From positions 62,001-126,000 of the forward strand of contig NZ_JARWAC010000031.1 of assembly GCF_029846175.1 (NCBI RefSeq): 64,000 nt of DNA, written 5' to 3'. The notes under the pieces were generated by a model that saw only the letters and a program-made list of their open reading frames with translations, was not told where the DNA came from and ran no database searches. The DNA is from Sphaerisporangium sp. TRM90804. GTDB lineage: Bacteria > Actinomycetota > Actinomycetes > Streptosporangiales > Streptosporangiaceae. Of the stretch, positions 16,286 to 25,593 are shown one piece after another; the first letter of the stretch is position 1; the number at the start of each line of letters is the position of its first letter. A program made the position numbers and the translations under genes.

Positions 16286-18043
16286 CTACGGAAGCACCCA
16301 CTTCTGGTTGGCTCCGCCGTAGCACTCCCACAGGTGCACGGCGGTGCCGTCGGCGGAGCTGTTGGTGGACACGTCCAGGCACTTGCCGGACTGCGGGTTG
16401 ACCACCGACCCGTCGGCCTGGGCGACCCAGTTCTGGGCTCCGGTGCCGTTGCAGGTCCACAGCTGGATCCGGGTGCCGTTGGCCGTGCCGCCGTTGGAGA
16501 CGTCCAGGCACTTGCCGAGCGCCCGGAGCGTCTGGCCGGTCACCGTCCATCGCTGCGCCGGGTTGCCGGCGCACGTCCAGATCTGCACCCGCGTGCCGTC
16601 GGCCGTGCCGGCGTTGGAGACGTCCAGGCACTTGCCGGCCAGCCCGGTGATCGGCCCGGTGCCTCCGGTGGCCGGCGGGCCCCCGAGCTCCTTGATCCGG
16701 ATGTTGCGGAAGGCCACGTCGTCGCCGTCACCGTGGTTCTGGATGCCGATGTGACCCTGCCGCAGGCTGCGCGCCGGGTCGGTGTTCGTGAAGTCGTTGA
16801 TCTTCGTGCCGTTCAGCAGGAGCTGGACCCGCTCGCCCTCCACCAGCAGCTCGTAGGTGTTCCACTCCCCCGGCGGGTTCAGCGCGGCGTCACGGGCGGC
16901 CAGGTCGGCCGACCTGTAGCCGTAGATCGCGCCGGTGGTGCGGTCGGCGGCGTCGGTGGCGTCGATCTGGATCTCGTATCCCTGGTTCACCGCCGACCAC
17001 GGGTCGGCGCTCGGCGGGAAGCCGATGAAGACGCCGGAGTTGTCGTCGCCGGCCATCCTCCAGTCGAGCTTCAGCGAGTAGGAGCCGTACTCCTTGGCGT
17101 CGTACCAGTACAGGCCGAGACCGCCGAAGGAGGTCAGCGTGCCGTCGGCGTTGGTGAAGCCGCCGGGCCCCGCCTGCGACCAGCCGGTCGCCGAGCCGTT
17201 GTAGAGGGTGGTGTACCCGGTCTCGGCGCGGCAGTCGGCCTTGGTCTTGCCGGCCGCGTACCGGATGCCGCCCAGCAGGTGGGCGCGGAAGGGCGCCTCG
17301 GCGTAGGAGGAGGCCGTGTGGCCGCCGCCGGTGTAGAAGGAGCGCCCGGACCCCTGGGTCTTGCACCAGGCGATCGGGTGGTCGCCGCCCATCGAGCCGC
17401 CGGAGTAGGACGACTCGTCGAGCGTGGCCAGCACGCGGGCGCTGGAGCGCGGGTTGGTGCGGTAGTCGTACCACTCGTCGGTGCGCGGCCAGGCGGGGGC
17501 CAGGTGCGCGGACGCGGCGTGCGCCCGGTTCTCGACCCGCACGGTGGCCTGCTGGACGGCGGGGTGGGAGGCGAAGTACGCGCCGACGAGCCGGCCGTAG
17601 TAGGGCCAGTCGTACTCGGTGTCGGCGGCGGCGTGCACGCCCACGAAGCCCTTGCCCGAGTCGACGTAGGACTCGAACGCGGTCTGCTGCGCGGCGTTCA
17701 GCACGTCGCCGGTGGTGCTGAGGAACACCACCGCGCCGTACTGGGCGAGGTTGGCGGTGGTGAACGCCGCGGCGTCCTCGGTGGCGTCGACGGTGAAGCT
17801 GTTGGCCGCCCCCAGCTCACGGATGGCCTGCAGACCCGCGGGGATCGAGTCGTGCCGGAACCCGGCGGTCTTGGAGAAGACCAGCACCTTGTAGGGGGTG
17901 TCGGCGGCGGCCGCCTGGACCAGGCCGGCGCCGGCGGCCGGGCCCGTGCTCGTGCCGGAGACCGCGTGTGCCGTGCTCGTGCCGGCGACGATCGCGACGC
18001 CTGCCGCGGCCAGGGCCAGGGCCCGGCGCAGAAGGTTCTGCAC
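16286..18043 (-). CDS. Secreted ThuA-like / DUF1080 (3-keto-disaccharide hydrolase-like) / ricin B lectin protein
   Basis: This protein of about 585 residues is made as a precursor: GTG 18043 follows AAGGAAGGAAG, and a signal peptide ends near AHA at residue 27. Domains in order are a ThuA-like domain (about 50-265, glutamine-amidotransferase-like fold), a DUF1080 domain (about 279-450; GVFIGF, GYEIQI, GAIYGY, EWNTYELLVEG, HIGIQNHG) and a ricin-B/CBM13 trefoil (about 460-585) with three GKCLDVS repeats. ThuA acts in keto-trehalose/sucrose metabolism, and DUF1080 is now named for 3-keto-glycoside hydrolases, so an extracellular role on oxidised glycosides is inferred. It lies 83 bp downstream of the PQQ-type dehydrogenase gene. 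Confidence 0.85.
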   Translation of the reverse strand: MQNLLRRALALAAAGVAIVAGTSTAHAVSGTSTGPAAGAGLVQAAAADTPYKVLVFSKTAGFRHDSIPAGLQAIRELGAANSFTVDATEDAAAFTTANLAQYGAVVFLSTTGDVLNAAQQTAFESYVDSGKGFVGVHAAADTEYDWPYYGRLVGAYFASHPAVQQATVRVENRAHAASAHLAPAWPRTDEWYDYRTNPRSSARVLATLDESSYSGGSMGGDHPIAWCKTQGSGRSFYTGGGHTASSYAEAPFRAHLLGGIRYAAGKTKADCRAETGYTTLYNGSATGWSQAGPGGFTNADGTLTSFGGLGLYWYDAKEYGSYSLKLDWRMAGDDNSGVFIGFPPSADPWSAVNQGYEIQIDATDAADRTTGAIYGYRSADLAARDAALNPPGEWNTYELLVEGERVQLLLNGTKINDFTNTDPARSLRQGHIGIQNHGDGDDVAFRNIRIKELGGPPATGGTGPITGLAGKCLDVSNAGTADGTRVQIWTCAGNPAQRWTVTGQTLRALGKCLDVSNGGTANGTRIQLWTCNGTGAQNWVAQADGSVVNPQSGKCLDVSTNSSADGTAVHLWECYGGANQKWVLP

Positions 18044-18126
18044 CTCGCACTTCCTTCCTTGGGATGAAGCTCGGGGAGCGCCTTGCGGGTGCGGGCTCCC
18101 ACCGGGGCGCGGTGGGAGCCCGCCGG

Positions 18127-20949
18127 TCAGGAGAGGGTCCAGTTCTGGCTGGCGACGCCGACGCAGTCCCACAGGTGCGCGGCGGTGCCGTCGGCGGAGC
18201 TGCCGCCGACGACGTCCAGGCAGCGGCCGGAGGCGGGGTTGCGCAGCGTCCCGCCGGTCGCCGTCCAGTTCTGGGCACCGGTCCCGTTGCAGGTGTAGAG
18301 CTGCACCTTGGTGCCGTTGGCCGTGCCCGCGCCCGCGACGTCCAGGCACTTGCCGAGCGCCCTGAGCGTCTGGCCGGTCACCGACCACCGCTGCGAGGCG
18401 GTGCCGTTGCAGGTGTAGAGCTGCACCTTGGTGCCGTCGGCGGTGGCGCCGCCGGCCACGTCCAGGCACTTGCCCGCCAGGCCGGTGATCTGCCCGCCGG
18501 GAGTGGCCGCGCCGGACGCCAGCGTGAAGCTGTCCACGTCGAACAGCGCGCCCGCGGCGCCCTTGGCCACCAGGTACAGCGTGGTGGCGCCGGCCGGGCC
18601 GCCCGACAGCGGCGCGGTGACGTTCTGGAAGGTCTCCCAGCCGCCGGTCACCGGCACCGTCGCCGTGCCGAGCAGGGTTCCGGTGGCGGACCCGGCCCGG
18701 ACCTCCAGCCTGCCGCCGACGCCGCCCGAGGAGACGCGCGCGGTGATCGAGGTCACCGCGCCGAGCGCGTAGGGCTGGAAGGCGATCCAGTCGTTGTTCT
18801 CGATGTTGCCGACCGTCCTGCCGCCCTCGGCCGCGGTCTTGGTGATCGGGTCCACGCCCGAGGAGGTGCCGTAGTGCTCGGCCTGCCGGTGCCGGGGCTG
18901 CAGCGTGGCCTGGATCCTGCCGGTGATGCCTCCGGCGTCGGTGTACTCGGCGTCCAGGACGCCGAAGGTGTTCGCCTCGGTGGAGTGCTCACCGTCGACG
19001 GAGGTGGGGATCGTGCCGGTGCAGCCGTTGCGCGAGGTGATCGCGTGCCCGTGGCTGTCGTGGCCGAGCAGGTAGGTCACCTTGACCCGGGAGCAGTCGA
19101 TCGTCCCGTCCTCGGGGTCGGCGACGGTGACCGTGTACGCGACGGTGTCGCCGAAGGTGAACAACTGCCCGTTGACGGGCGTGGTGATCGTCACCCGGGG
19201 GGCGGTGTTGCCGACCGTCACGGTGACGTTCGCCGTCCCGGTCGCGCCCGCGGGGTCGGTCACGGTGAGCGTGGCGGAGTAGGTGCCGTTGGCGGTGTAG
19301 GTGTGGGAGGGGTTGGCCGCCGTGGAGGTGCCGCCGTCGCCGAACGCCCACGAGTAGCGCAGCGCGCCGCCCTCGGGGTCGGAGGAGCCCGCCGAGGAGA
19401 ACGCCACGGTGAGCGGCGCCTGGCCGGAGGTGGGGTCGGCCGCGGCCCTGGCCGTCGGCGCCCGGTTGCCGCCCCCGATGTGCTCGATGCGGTACAGCGC
19501 GGAGTTGGCGTCGCCGCCGAAGTACCCGGTGCCGTAGTCGAGGACGTACAGCGCGCCGTCCGGGCCGAACGCGGAGTCCATGACCTGCTTGCCGGTGAAG
19601 GGGAAGCCGTCGATGGCGCCGCGCGAGCCGTCGGCGTTCACCGTGACCGTCTTGATCCAGCCGCGGCCGAACTCGGCGGCGAAGAAGTCGCCGTTCAGGC
19701 TCTGGGGGAACTTGACGGCCGAGTTCAGCGCGGCGTCGTAGCGGTAGACGGGGCCGGCCATCGGGGACTCCGAGCCCCCGCCGAACTCCGCCGGGGAGCC
19801 CTGGTCGCCGCCGTACCTGATCCAGGCGGGCTTGGCGGCCGGGAGGCGCGCCGCGCCGGTGTTGCGGAAGGAGTTGTTGGCCGGCCCGCCCGCGCAGTCG
19901 TACTTGGGGCCGGAGGCGCCGGTGGCGAAGTCGTACTCGGTGTAGGTCTCGGCGGCGGTGTTGCTCCCGGTGCAGTACGGCCAGCCGTAGAAGCCGGGGC
20001 CGGTGATCCGGTTGAACTCCACCTGGCCCGAGGGCCCCCGGGCGGCGGTGGAGGTGCCGGAGTCGGGGCCGTAGTCGCCGACGTACACGACGCCGGTGGC
20101 CTTGTCGACGCTCATCCGGAAGGGGTTGCGGAAGCCCATGGCGTAGATCTCGGGCCGGGTGTTCGCCGTGCCGGCCGGGAACATGTTGCCCGCCGGGATC
20201 GTGTAGCCGCCGGCGGCGGTCACCTTGATCCGCAGCACCTTGCCGCGCAGGTCGTTGGTGTTGGCGGAGCTGCGCTGGGCGTCGAAGACGGGGTTGCGGT
20301 CGGCGCGCTCGTCGATCGGGCTGTAGCCGTCGGAGGCGAACGGGTTGGTGTCGTCGCCCGTGCTCAGGTACAGGTTCCCGGCGGCGTCGAAGTCGATGTC
20401 CCCGCCGACGTGGCAGCACATGCCGCGGTCGGCCGGGACGTCCAGCACCTTGACCTCGCTGCCGGCCTGGATCTGCCAGCCGCTGGTGAGGGTGAACCGG
20501 GAGAGCCGGTTGACCCCCTGCCACGCCGACCAGTTCGTCCCGCTCGCCGGGGCGTCGCCGGCCGGGGTGGTCAGCGGGGGCGCGTAGTAGAGGTAGATGT
20601 ACCGGTTGGCGGCGAACCCGGGGTCGGCCGCGACGCCCTGGAGCCCCTCCTCGTCGTGGCTGTACACCGGGATCGTCCCCACCACCGAGGTGGTGCCGGC
20701 CGCGTCGGTGCGCCGCAGGGTGCCGTTGCGCGAGGTGTGGAGCACCGAGCGGTCGGGGAGCACGGTGAGCGACATGGGCTCGCCCATCTCGCCCACGCCC
20801 TTCGCCAGGGTGACCTGCTGGTAGTCCGCCGGGTTCACGGGCGCGGCCTGTGCCGCGACCGGGCCCTGCGCCGCGGCGAACACCGCGCCGAAGGCCATGA
20901 GGACGATGGCCAGTGCCGCCCTCGGCGTTCGTCTTGTCCTGTACTGCAC
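18127..20949 (-). CDS. Secreted PQQ-dependent sugar dehydrogenase-like protein with PKD, CBM6-like and ricin B domains
   Basis: This protein has about 940 residues. A signal peptide (RTRRTPRAALAIVLMAFG, about residues 4-21) precedes a glucose/sorbosone dehydrogenase beta-propeller (about 46-490; MCCHVGGDIDFDAAGNLYL, EIYAMGFRNPFRMSVD, AFGPDGALYVLDYG). A PKD domain (about 497-575; DPEGGALRYSWAFGDGG), a linker, a CBM6-like domain (about 683-813) and a ricin-B trefoil (about 823-940) follow. The propeller family oxidises sugars using PQQ, but the substrate and cofactor use of this large secreted type are unproven. GTG 20949 was chosen for the signal peptide; ATG 21012 is possible. It is the first gene of a two-gene operon with the ThuA/DUF1080 gene. 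Confidence 0.85.
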   Translation of the reverse strand: MQYRTRRTPRAALAIVLMAFGAVFAAAQGPVAAQAAPVNPADYQQVTLAKGVGEMGEPMSLTVLPDRSVLHTSRNGTLRRTDAAGTTSVVGTIPVYSHDEEGLQGVAADPGFAANRYIYLYYAPPLTTPAGDAPASGTNWSAWQGVNRLSRFTLTSGWQIQAGSEVKVLDVPADRGMCCHVGGDIDFDAAGNLYLSTGDDTNPFASDGYSPIDERADRNPVFDAQRSSANTNDLRGKVLRIKVTAAGGYTIPAGNMFPAGTANTRPEIYAMGFRNPFRMSVDKATGVVYVGDYGPDSGTSTAARGPSGQVEFNRITGPGFYGWPYCTGSNTAAETYTEYDFATGASGPKYDCAGGPANNSFRNTGAARLPAAKPAWIRYGGDQGSPAEFGGGSESPMAGPVYRYDAALNSAVKFPQSLNGDFFAAEFGRGWIKTVTVNADGSRGAIDGFPFTGKQVMDSAFGPDGALYVLDYGTGYFGGDANSALYRIEHIGGGNRAPTARAAADPTSGQAPLTVAFSSAGSSDPEGGALRYSWAFGDGGTSTAANPSHTYTANGTYSATLTVTDPAGATGTANVTVTVGNTAPRVTITTPVNGQLFTFGDTVAYTVTVADPEDGTIDCSRVKVTYLLGHDSHGHAITSRNGCTGTIPTSVDGEHSTEANTFGVLDAEYTDAGGITGRIQATLQPRHRQAEHYGTSSGVDPITKTAAEGGRTVGNIENNDWIAFQPYALGAVTSITARVSSGGVGGRLEVRAGSATGTLLGTATVPVTGGWETFQNVTAPLSGGPAGATTLYLVAKGAAGALFDVDSFTLASGAATPGGQITGLAGKCLDVAGGATADGTKVQLYTCNGTASQRWSVTGQTLRALGKCLDVAGAGTANGTKVQLYTCNGTGAQNWTATGGTLRNPASGRCLDVVGGSSADGTAAHLWDCVGVASQNWTLS

Positions 20950-21794
20950 GCGGGGAAGCCGCCTCTCCGTCTTGGGGGGTGATGCCGCCGGCACCGCTGG
21001 TGCCCGTGGCATGGCTGCCGGCCCGGGAAGGGCCGGAGGGGGGGACGCGTGATCGCCTCGGCGCGGCCGGCGCCGCCCGAGGTCGGGGAAGGTCGGCATG
21101 GTGGAGGACGGGCGGGCACCCGGGGACGGCACGGCGGCGCCCGACGCGCGGGCACCGGGGCGGGGCCGCCCGCGGCATGTCACCGCGCGGGGACGGCCGC
21201 CGACGCGGCCGCTCGGGGCGGTGGACCGGTGGAAGAAGCGAGGGGACCGCTCAGGACGGCCGTCCGCTCGGGGCGTGGGCCGCTCGGCGCGGTGATCGGC
21301 TCAGAGCCGTGAGGTGCTCACGGGGGTGCGTGAGCGGGAGTCGCCGAACCTGCGTGATGGTGCCGTATCGGGGATGACATGATCGTTCTCCTTCCCTGGC
21401 CGTCCGGCCAGGCAAGGCGCGCGCCGCCGCGCCATCGGGCCCCGGTGCCGTCGCGACACCGGTGCCCGCACCGTCTGCTCGTCCTCCCCTGTCGTCCTGG
21501 GGAGGTGCTCGCCCGGGGCGGGACCGCACGGTCCACCGGGCGCGACGGCCGGTGCCGCACCGGCCGGTGATCGTCGCCCGACGGAGCCATCAGGCCCGCC
21601 TTTCGTACAATTTGTTTCGCAAGGGTTACGGTGTGCGCACGCAGGGACCGCTATTGCCGTGACTGTAAGGGCTTTCGCCCGCTTCGTCCACCCTTTGCCC
21701 GGCTATTTCATGACTTTTGTTAAAACGAGCAGAAGTCGGCTAGTCGGCTCGGCATGCGCCCCCGCCCAGCCGCCGGAAAAGGAGGATCCGGCCG
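20950..21794. other. Intergenic region, no convincing gene
   Basis: This 845-bp gap lies upstream of the dehydrogenase gene and downstream of the beta-mannosidase gene, both leftward. The part near 21600-21750 is clearly AT-richer, with TTTCG twice 14 bp apart (TTTCGTACAA at 21601, TTTCGCAAGG at 21615), perhaps a regulator site. A small GGGC-tttc-GCCC hairpin near 21669-21680 may end the beta-mannosidase transcript. Open frames here are GC-skew artefacts with no recognisable protein. Confidence 0.5.
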
Positions 21795-24281
21795 TCATCG
21801 CCGCGGCTCGTTGACGCAGCGCAGCACCGGGTACGCGACCAGCGCGGCGAGGTCGAGCCCTTCGGGCGCCCGCACCCGGAAGGTGACCGCCTCCCCCGGC
21901 AGCAGCGTGACGAGCATGTCGTCCACCTCCGCCGCCGGGTCCAGCCGGTCGGGGAACAGCGCCAGCTCCCGCACGACCGTACGCGCGGTCACGGTGACCT
22001 CGGCCCCGCCGGGCACCGGCACCGCGGAGGCCTCGAACCGGGCCTCGGGGAAGGCCACCTCGGTGTCCTCGGCGTAGAACCGCAGGGCGCTCTCGCCGCC
22101 CAGCCGGACGGTCAGCAGCTCCCGGGTGCGCTCGCCCGCCACCGCGAGCGCCTCGGGCAGCGGCACGGCCACGGTGCCCCGGGCCGGCACCGCGACCGGG
22201 AACACGCCCTCGGCCAGCGGCTCGCCGTCCAGCGAACGGCGGGTGACCGACAGCTCCCCGGACCACTCCGCCGCCCCGTCGTTGACCACGACGACCGTCT
22301 TGTCGTGAACGACCAGCAACCGGTCGGCGTAGACCCGGCGCAGCGCGTACCACAGGGGCTTGCGGCGCGCGTCGCCGTCGACGGCCGCCCAGGAGACGAC
22401 CGGCCAGCAGTCGTTGAGCTGCCAGACCACCGTGCCCATGCAGTGCGGCGCCTGCGAGCGGAAGTGCTCGATGCCGAAGGCGACGGCGCGCGCCTGGTTG
22501 AGCTGGGTGAGGTAGTGCCAGTCGTCGAAGGCGGCCGGAGCCGGGGCCGGAAGGTGGTCGCCGAGGCCGCGCAGCAGCTTGGCCGAGCCGTCGGCCGCTT
22601 TCTGGTGGTGCGCCATCCCGGGCGAGCCGGGCGTCAGCGGGTCGTCGGTGAGCGCGCGGCGCAGGGTGGCGTAGGCGGGCGGGCCCTGGAAACCGAACTC
22701 CGCCACGTAGCGCGGCCGGTAGGCCCCATAGGCCAGGTAGTCCTCGCGGTTCCAGACGTCCCAGATGTGGACGGTTCCGGCGGAGGGGTCGTTGGGCGGC
22801 AGCTCGGGCGCGCCGGAGTACGGGCTGCCCGGCCAGTAGGGGCGGGTCGGGTCGAGCTCGGCGACCACGCGGGGCAGCAGGCCGAAGTAGAAGCCCTCGC
22901 CCCAGGTGCGTCCCTCCAGCTTCTCGCGCCAGCCCCAGTCGGCGAAGCCTTCGAGGTTCTCGTTGTTGCCGTTCCACAGCACCAGGCTGGGGTGCGGAGC
23001 CAGGCGGGCGACGTTCTCCCTTGCCTCGGCCTCGACCTCGGAGGCGAACGGCTCCTCCTCGGGGTAGGCGGCGCAGGCGAAGGGGAAGTCCTGCCACACC
23101 AGCAGCCCGCGCTCGTCGCAAAGGTCGTAGAAGTCCTCGCTCTCGTACAGGCCGCCGCCCCAGACGCGCAGCAGGTTGAGGTTGGCCCCGCACGCCTGCT
23201 CGACGCGCCGCTCCAGGCGCTCGCGGGTGACGCGGGAGGGGAAGCAGTCGTCGGGGATCCAGTTGGCGCCCCGGGTGAACACCGGCACGCCGTTGACGAC
23301 GAACGCGAACGCGCCGCCCTCCCGGTCCAGCCGCAGCGACCGGAAACCGATCCGCCGGGTCCACACGTCCAGCGCCCCGGCGTCCGCCTCCGGGGCCAGG
23401 GTGGCGGGCTGCCGTCCGTCGTGCCGGGCGCCCTCCTCCGGAGTGGCCGCCCGCGCCCCCAGGCGCACGGTGAGCGGGTACAGCGGCTGGTCGCCGTACC
23501 CGCGCGGCCACCACAGGCCGGGCTCGGGGACGGTGAGCGTGAGGACGGCGTCGCGCTCCCCCGGGGCGAGCCGCACCTCGGCGGAGGCGCCCGCCATCGA
23601 GGCGGTGACGGTCAGCGGCAGATCCCGCTCCCCCGCGCGTTCCACGCTGACGTGCACCTCCACGCGTCCCGCGCCGCCGTCCACGGTGACCAGCGGGCGC
23701 ACCTCGGCCAGGCGCGCGCCGCTCCAGGTGTGCAGGCCGACGGGCCGCCAGATGCCCGAGGTGACGAGGGTGGGCCCCCAGTCCCAGCCGAAGTTGGCGG
23801 CCATCTTGCGGATGAACTGGTACGGCTCGTCGTAGGAGGCGGGCAGGTCGCCGAGCTCGGCCCGCCGCTCCTCGGCGTAGGCGTAGGGCGAGCCGAACAC
23901 GACCTCCAGCGTGTTGCGGCCCTCGCGCAGCAGGTGGCGCACGGGGAAGCGGTAGGAGCGGTGCATGTTGGCCGTGGCGGCGACCTCGGCGCCGTTGAGC
24001 AGCACGGTGGCCACGGTGTCCAGGCCGTCGCAGACCAGGTCGGCCCGGTCGCCGGCGCCGTCGGCCCGCCAGGTGAACTCGGTGGTGTAGGACCAGGCGG
24101 TCCGGCCGATCCAGGTGAGCCGCTTCTCGTTGTCGTCCAGGTAGGGGTCGTCGATGAGGCCCGCGGCCAGCAGGTCGGTGTGCACGCACCCGGGGACCGT
24201 GGCCGGGACGCCGGCGACGTCCACCTCGTCCGAAACGGCGGTGAGGGTCCAGCCGTCGCGCAGCGGACGGTACATGCTCAC
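21795..24281 (-). CDS. Beta-mannosidase, glycoside hydrolase family 2
   Basis: At 828 residues it has the family's usual length. The GH2 order is visible: a sugar-binding domain (PLRDGWTLTA, VPGCVHTDLLAAGLIDDPYL), beta-sandwiches and a TIM barrel. The acid/base Glu441 sits in LVLWNGNNENLEGF and the nucleophile Glu528 in YVAEFGFQGPPA, as in beta-mannosidases that trim mannosyl residues from the non-reducing ends of beta-mannosides. There is no signal peptide, so it acts on imported oligosaccharides. GTG 24281 and ATG 24275 share the AAGGAGA ribosome site. It is transcribed divergently from a LacI regulator, which probably controls it. Confidence 0.93.
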   Translation of the reverse strand: MSMYRPLRDGWTLTAVSDEVDVAGVPATVPGCVHTDLLAAGLIDDPYLDDNEKRLTWIGRTAWSYTTEFTWRADGAGDRADLVCDGLDTVATVLLNGAEVAATANMHRSYRFPVRHLLREGRNTLEVVFGSPYAYAEERRAELGDLPASYDEPYQFIRKMAANFGWDWGPTLVTSGIWRPVGLHTWSGARLAEVRPLVTVDGGAGRVEVHVSVERAGERDLPLTVTASMAGASAEVRLAPGERDAVLTLTVPEPGLWWPRGYGDQPLYPLTVRLGARAATPEEGARHDGRQPATLAPEADAGALDVWTRRIGFRSLRLDREGGAFAFVVNGVPVFTRGANWIPDDCFPSRVTRERLERRVEQACGANLNLLRVWGGGLYESEDFYDLCDERGLLVWQDFPFACAAYPEEEPFASEVEAEARENVARLAPHPSLVLWNGNNENLEGFADWGWREKLEGRTWGEGFYFGLLPRVVAELDPTRPYWPGSPYSGAPELPPNDPSAGTVHIWDVWNREDYLAYGAYRPRYVAEFGFQGPPAYATLRRALTDDPLTPGSPGMAHHQKAADGSAKLLRGLGDHLPAPAPAAFDDWHYLTQLNQARAVAFGIEHFRSQAPHCMGTVVWQLNDCWPVVSWAAVDGDARRKPLWYALRRVYADRLLVVHDKTVVVVNDGAAEWSGELSVTRRSLDGEPLAEGVFPVAVPARGTVAVPLPEALAVAGERTRELLTVRLGGESALRFYAEDTEVAFPEARFEASAVPVPGGAEVTVTARTVVRELALFPDRLDPAAEVDDMLVTLLPGEAVTFRVRAPEGLDLAALVAYPVLRCVNEPRR

Positions 24282-24333
24282 GGAATCTCCTTCTGGGCGG
24301 CCCCCGGCCGGCCACGAGTCCGCGCGCGAGAGC

Positions 24334-24353
24334 CTACTGAACCGGTCAAGTAG
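24334..24353. promoter_or_regulatory. Candidate LacI-family operator CTACTGAACCGGTCAAGTAG
   Basis: This 20-bp imperfect palindrome (16 of 20 positions symmetric, centre ACCGGT) lies 53 bp before the beta-mannosidase start, in the gap shared with the divergent lacI-type gene. The central-CG palindrome is the usual LacI-family form. Confidence 0.55.
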
Positions 24354-24567
24354 TGCGAAAGTACGGCGCGCCCATCCGGCGTGTCAACGACAGGCCGGCG
24401 GGCGGGCCGATCTTTACCGCTCCCGGTTCAGCCCGGACGGACGTCCAGCCGCCCACCGTGGCGCGGCGGCGTGCCGCCCGCCCGTGCGAAGGGCGCGACG
24501 GCCCGGTGCCGTACGGCGTAGTAGGGTACCGCTCCTGCGTGGTCTGGACCTGTCAAGCGAGGGGCCT

Positions 24568-25593
24568 GTGAAGCGACCGACGATCGCCGACATCGCGCGG
24601 CAGGCGGGCGTCTCCAAGGGCGCGGTGTCGTACGCCCTGAACGGCCAGCCGGGGGTGTCGGCCGCCACACGGGCGCGCATCCTGGCCATCGCCGGCGAGA
24701 TCGGCTGGCGGCCGAACAGCGCGGCGCGCGCCCTGAACGGCGCCAAGGCCGACACCGTGGGCCTCGCGCTGTGCCGTCCCGCACGCGTCCTGGCGGTCGA
24801 GCCGTTCTTCATGGAGCTGGTCAGCGGCATCGAAGGCGAGCTGTCGGCCCGCTCCTGCGCCCTGATGCTCCAAGTGGTCGCCGACCACGACGCGGAGATG
24901 GCGGTGTACCGCCGCTGGTGGGGCGAGGCCCGCGTCGACGGCGCGATCCTGGTCGACCTGCACTTCGCGGACGCCCGCGTGCGCGAGATGGAGTCGCTGG
25001 GGATGCCCGCCGTGGTGCTGGGGCACCCGTCGGAGGCCGGCGCGCTCGTGCCCGTCTGGTCCGACGACGGCGCGGCCGTCCGCGAGACCGTCGCGCATCT
25101 GGCCGCGCTGGGCCACCGCCGCGTCGCGCGTGTGGCGGGCCTGCCGGAGCTGGTGCACACCGCGCTGCGCGACCGGGCCTTCGACCACGCCTGCGCCGAG
25201 CTCGGCCTGGCGTGTGCGGACACCGTGACCGTGCACACCGACTACACCGGCGAGGAGGGGGCCCGGGCGACCAGGCGGCTGCTCAGCGCGCCCCGGCGGC
25301 CCACCGCCGTCCTGTACGACAACGACATCATGGCCGTGGCCGGCCTGTCGGCGGCCCGGGAGATGCGCCTGGACGTTCCGGACGACCTGTCCATCGTCGC
25401 CTGGGACGACTCGGCGCTGTCGCGGGTGGTGCGTCCGCCGCTGACCGCCCTGAGCCGCGACATCGCGGCCTACGGCGCCCACGCCGCCCGGCGCCTGCTG
25501 GCCCTGATCGCCGGCGAGCACGTAACCGGCTACGAGGACCGTGCCCCCCACCTGACCCCCCGCGCCAGCACCGCTCCCCCACCCCGCCCCTGA
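24568..25593 (+). CDS. LacI-family transcriptional regulator
   Basis: This regulator has 341 residues. The N-terminal HTH (PTIADIARQAGVSKGAVSYALNG, residues 4-26) with hinge helix (NSAARALNG) is followed by a periplasmic-binding-like sensor domain (about 60-335) with the typical dimer-core segments ALGHRRVARVAG and TAVLYDNDIMAVAGL. Such proteins repress sugar genes until a mono- or oligosaccharide binds. Divergence from the beta-mannosidase gene and the palindrome between them point to mannoside-responsive control. GTG 24568 follows GCGAGGGG; an upstream frame extension lacks the HTH start. Confidence 0.92.
   Translation: MKRPTIADIARQAGVSKGAVSYALNGQPGVSAATRARILAIAGEIGWRPNSAARALNGAKADTVGLALCRPARVLAVEPFFMELVSGIEGELSARSCALMLQVVADHDAEMAVYRRWWGEARVDGAILVDLHFADARVREMESLGMPAVVLGHPSEAGALVPVWSDDGAAVRETVAHLAALGHRRVARVAGLPELVHTALRDRAFDHACAELGLACADTVTVHTDYTGEEGARATRRLLSAPRRPTAVLYDNDIMAVAGLSAAREMRLDVPDDLSIVAWDDSALSRVVRPPLTALSRDIAAYGAHAARRLLALIAGEHVTGYEDRAPHLTPRASTAPPPRP

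Noticed and set aside
18044-18469. N-terminal extension of the ThuA/DUF1080 protein
   Set aside because: The extension reads the neighbouring lectin coding region in another frame; GTG 18043 has a strong ribosome site and starts a signal peptide.
21190-21590. Basic small proteins in the 21.2-21.6 kb gap
   Set aside because: Several overlapping frames on both strands, all Arg/Gly/Pro-rich without a conserved core.
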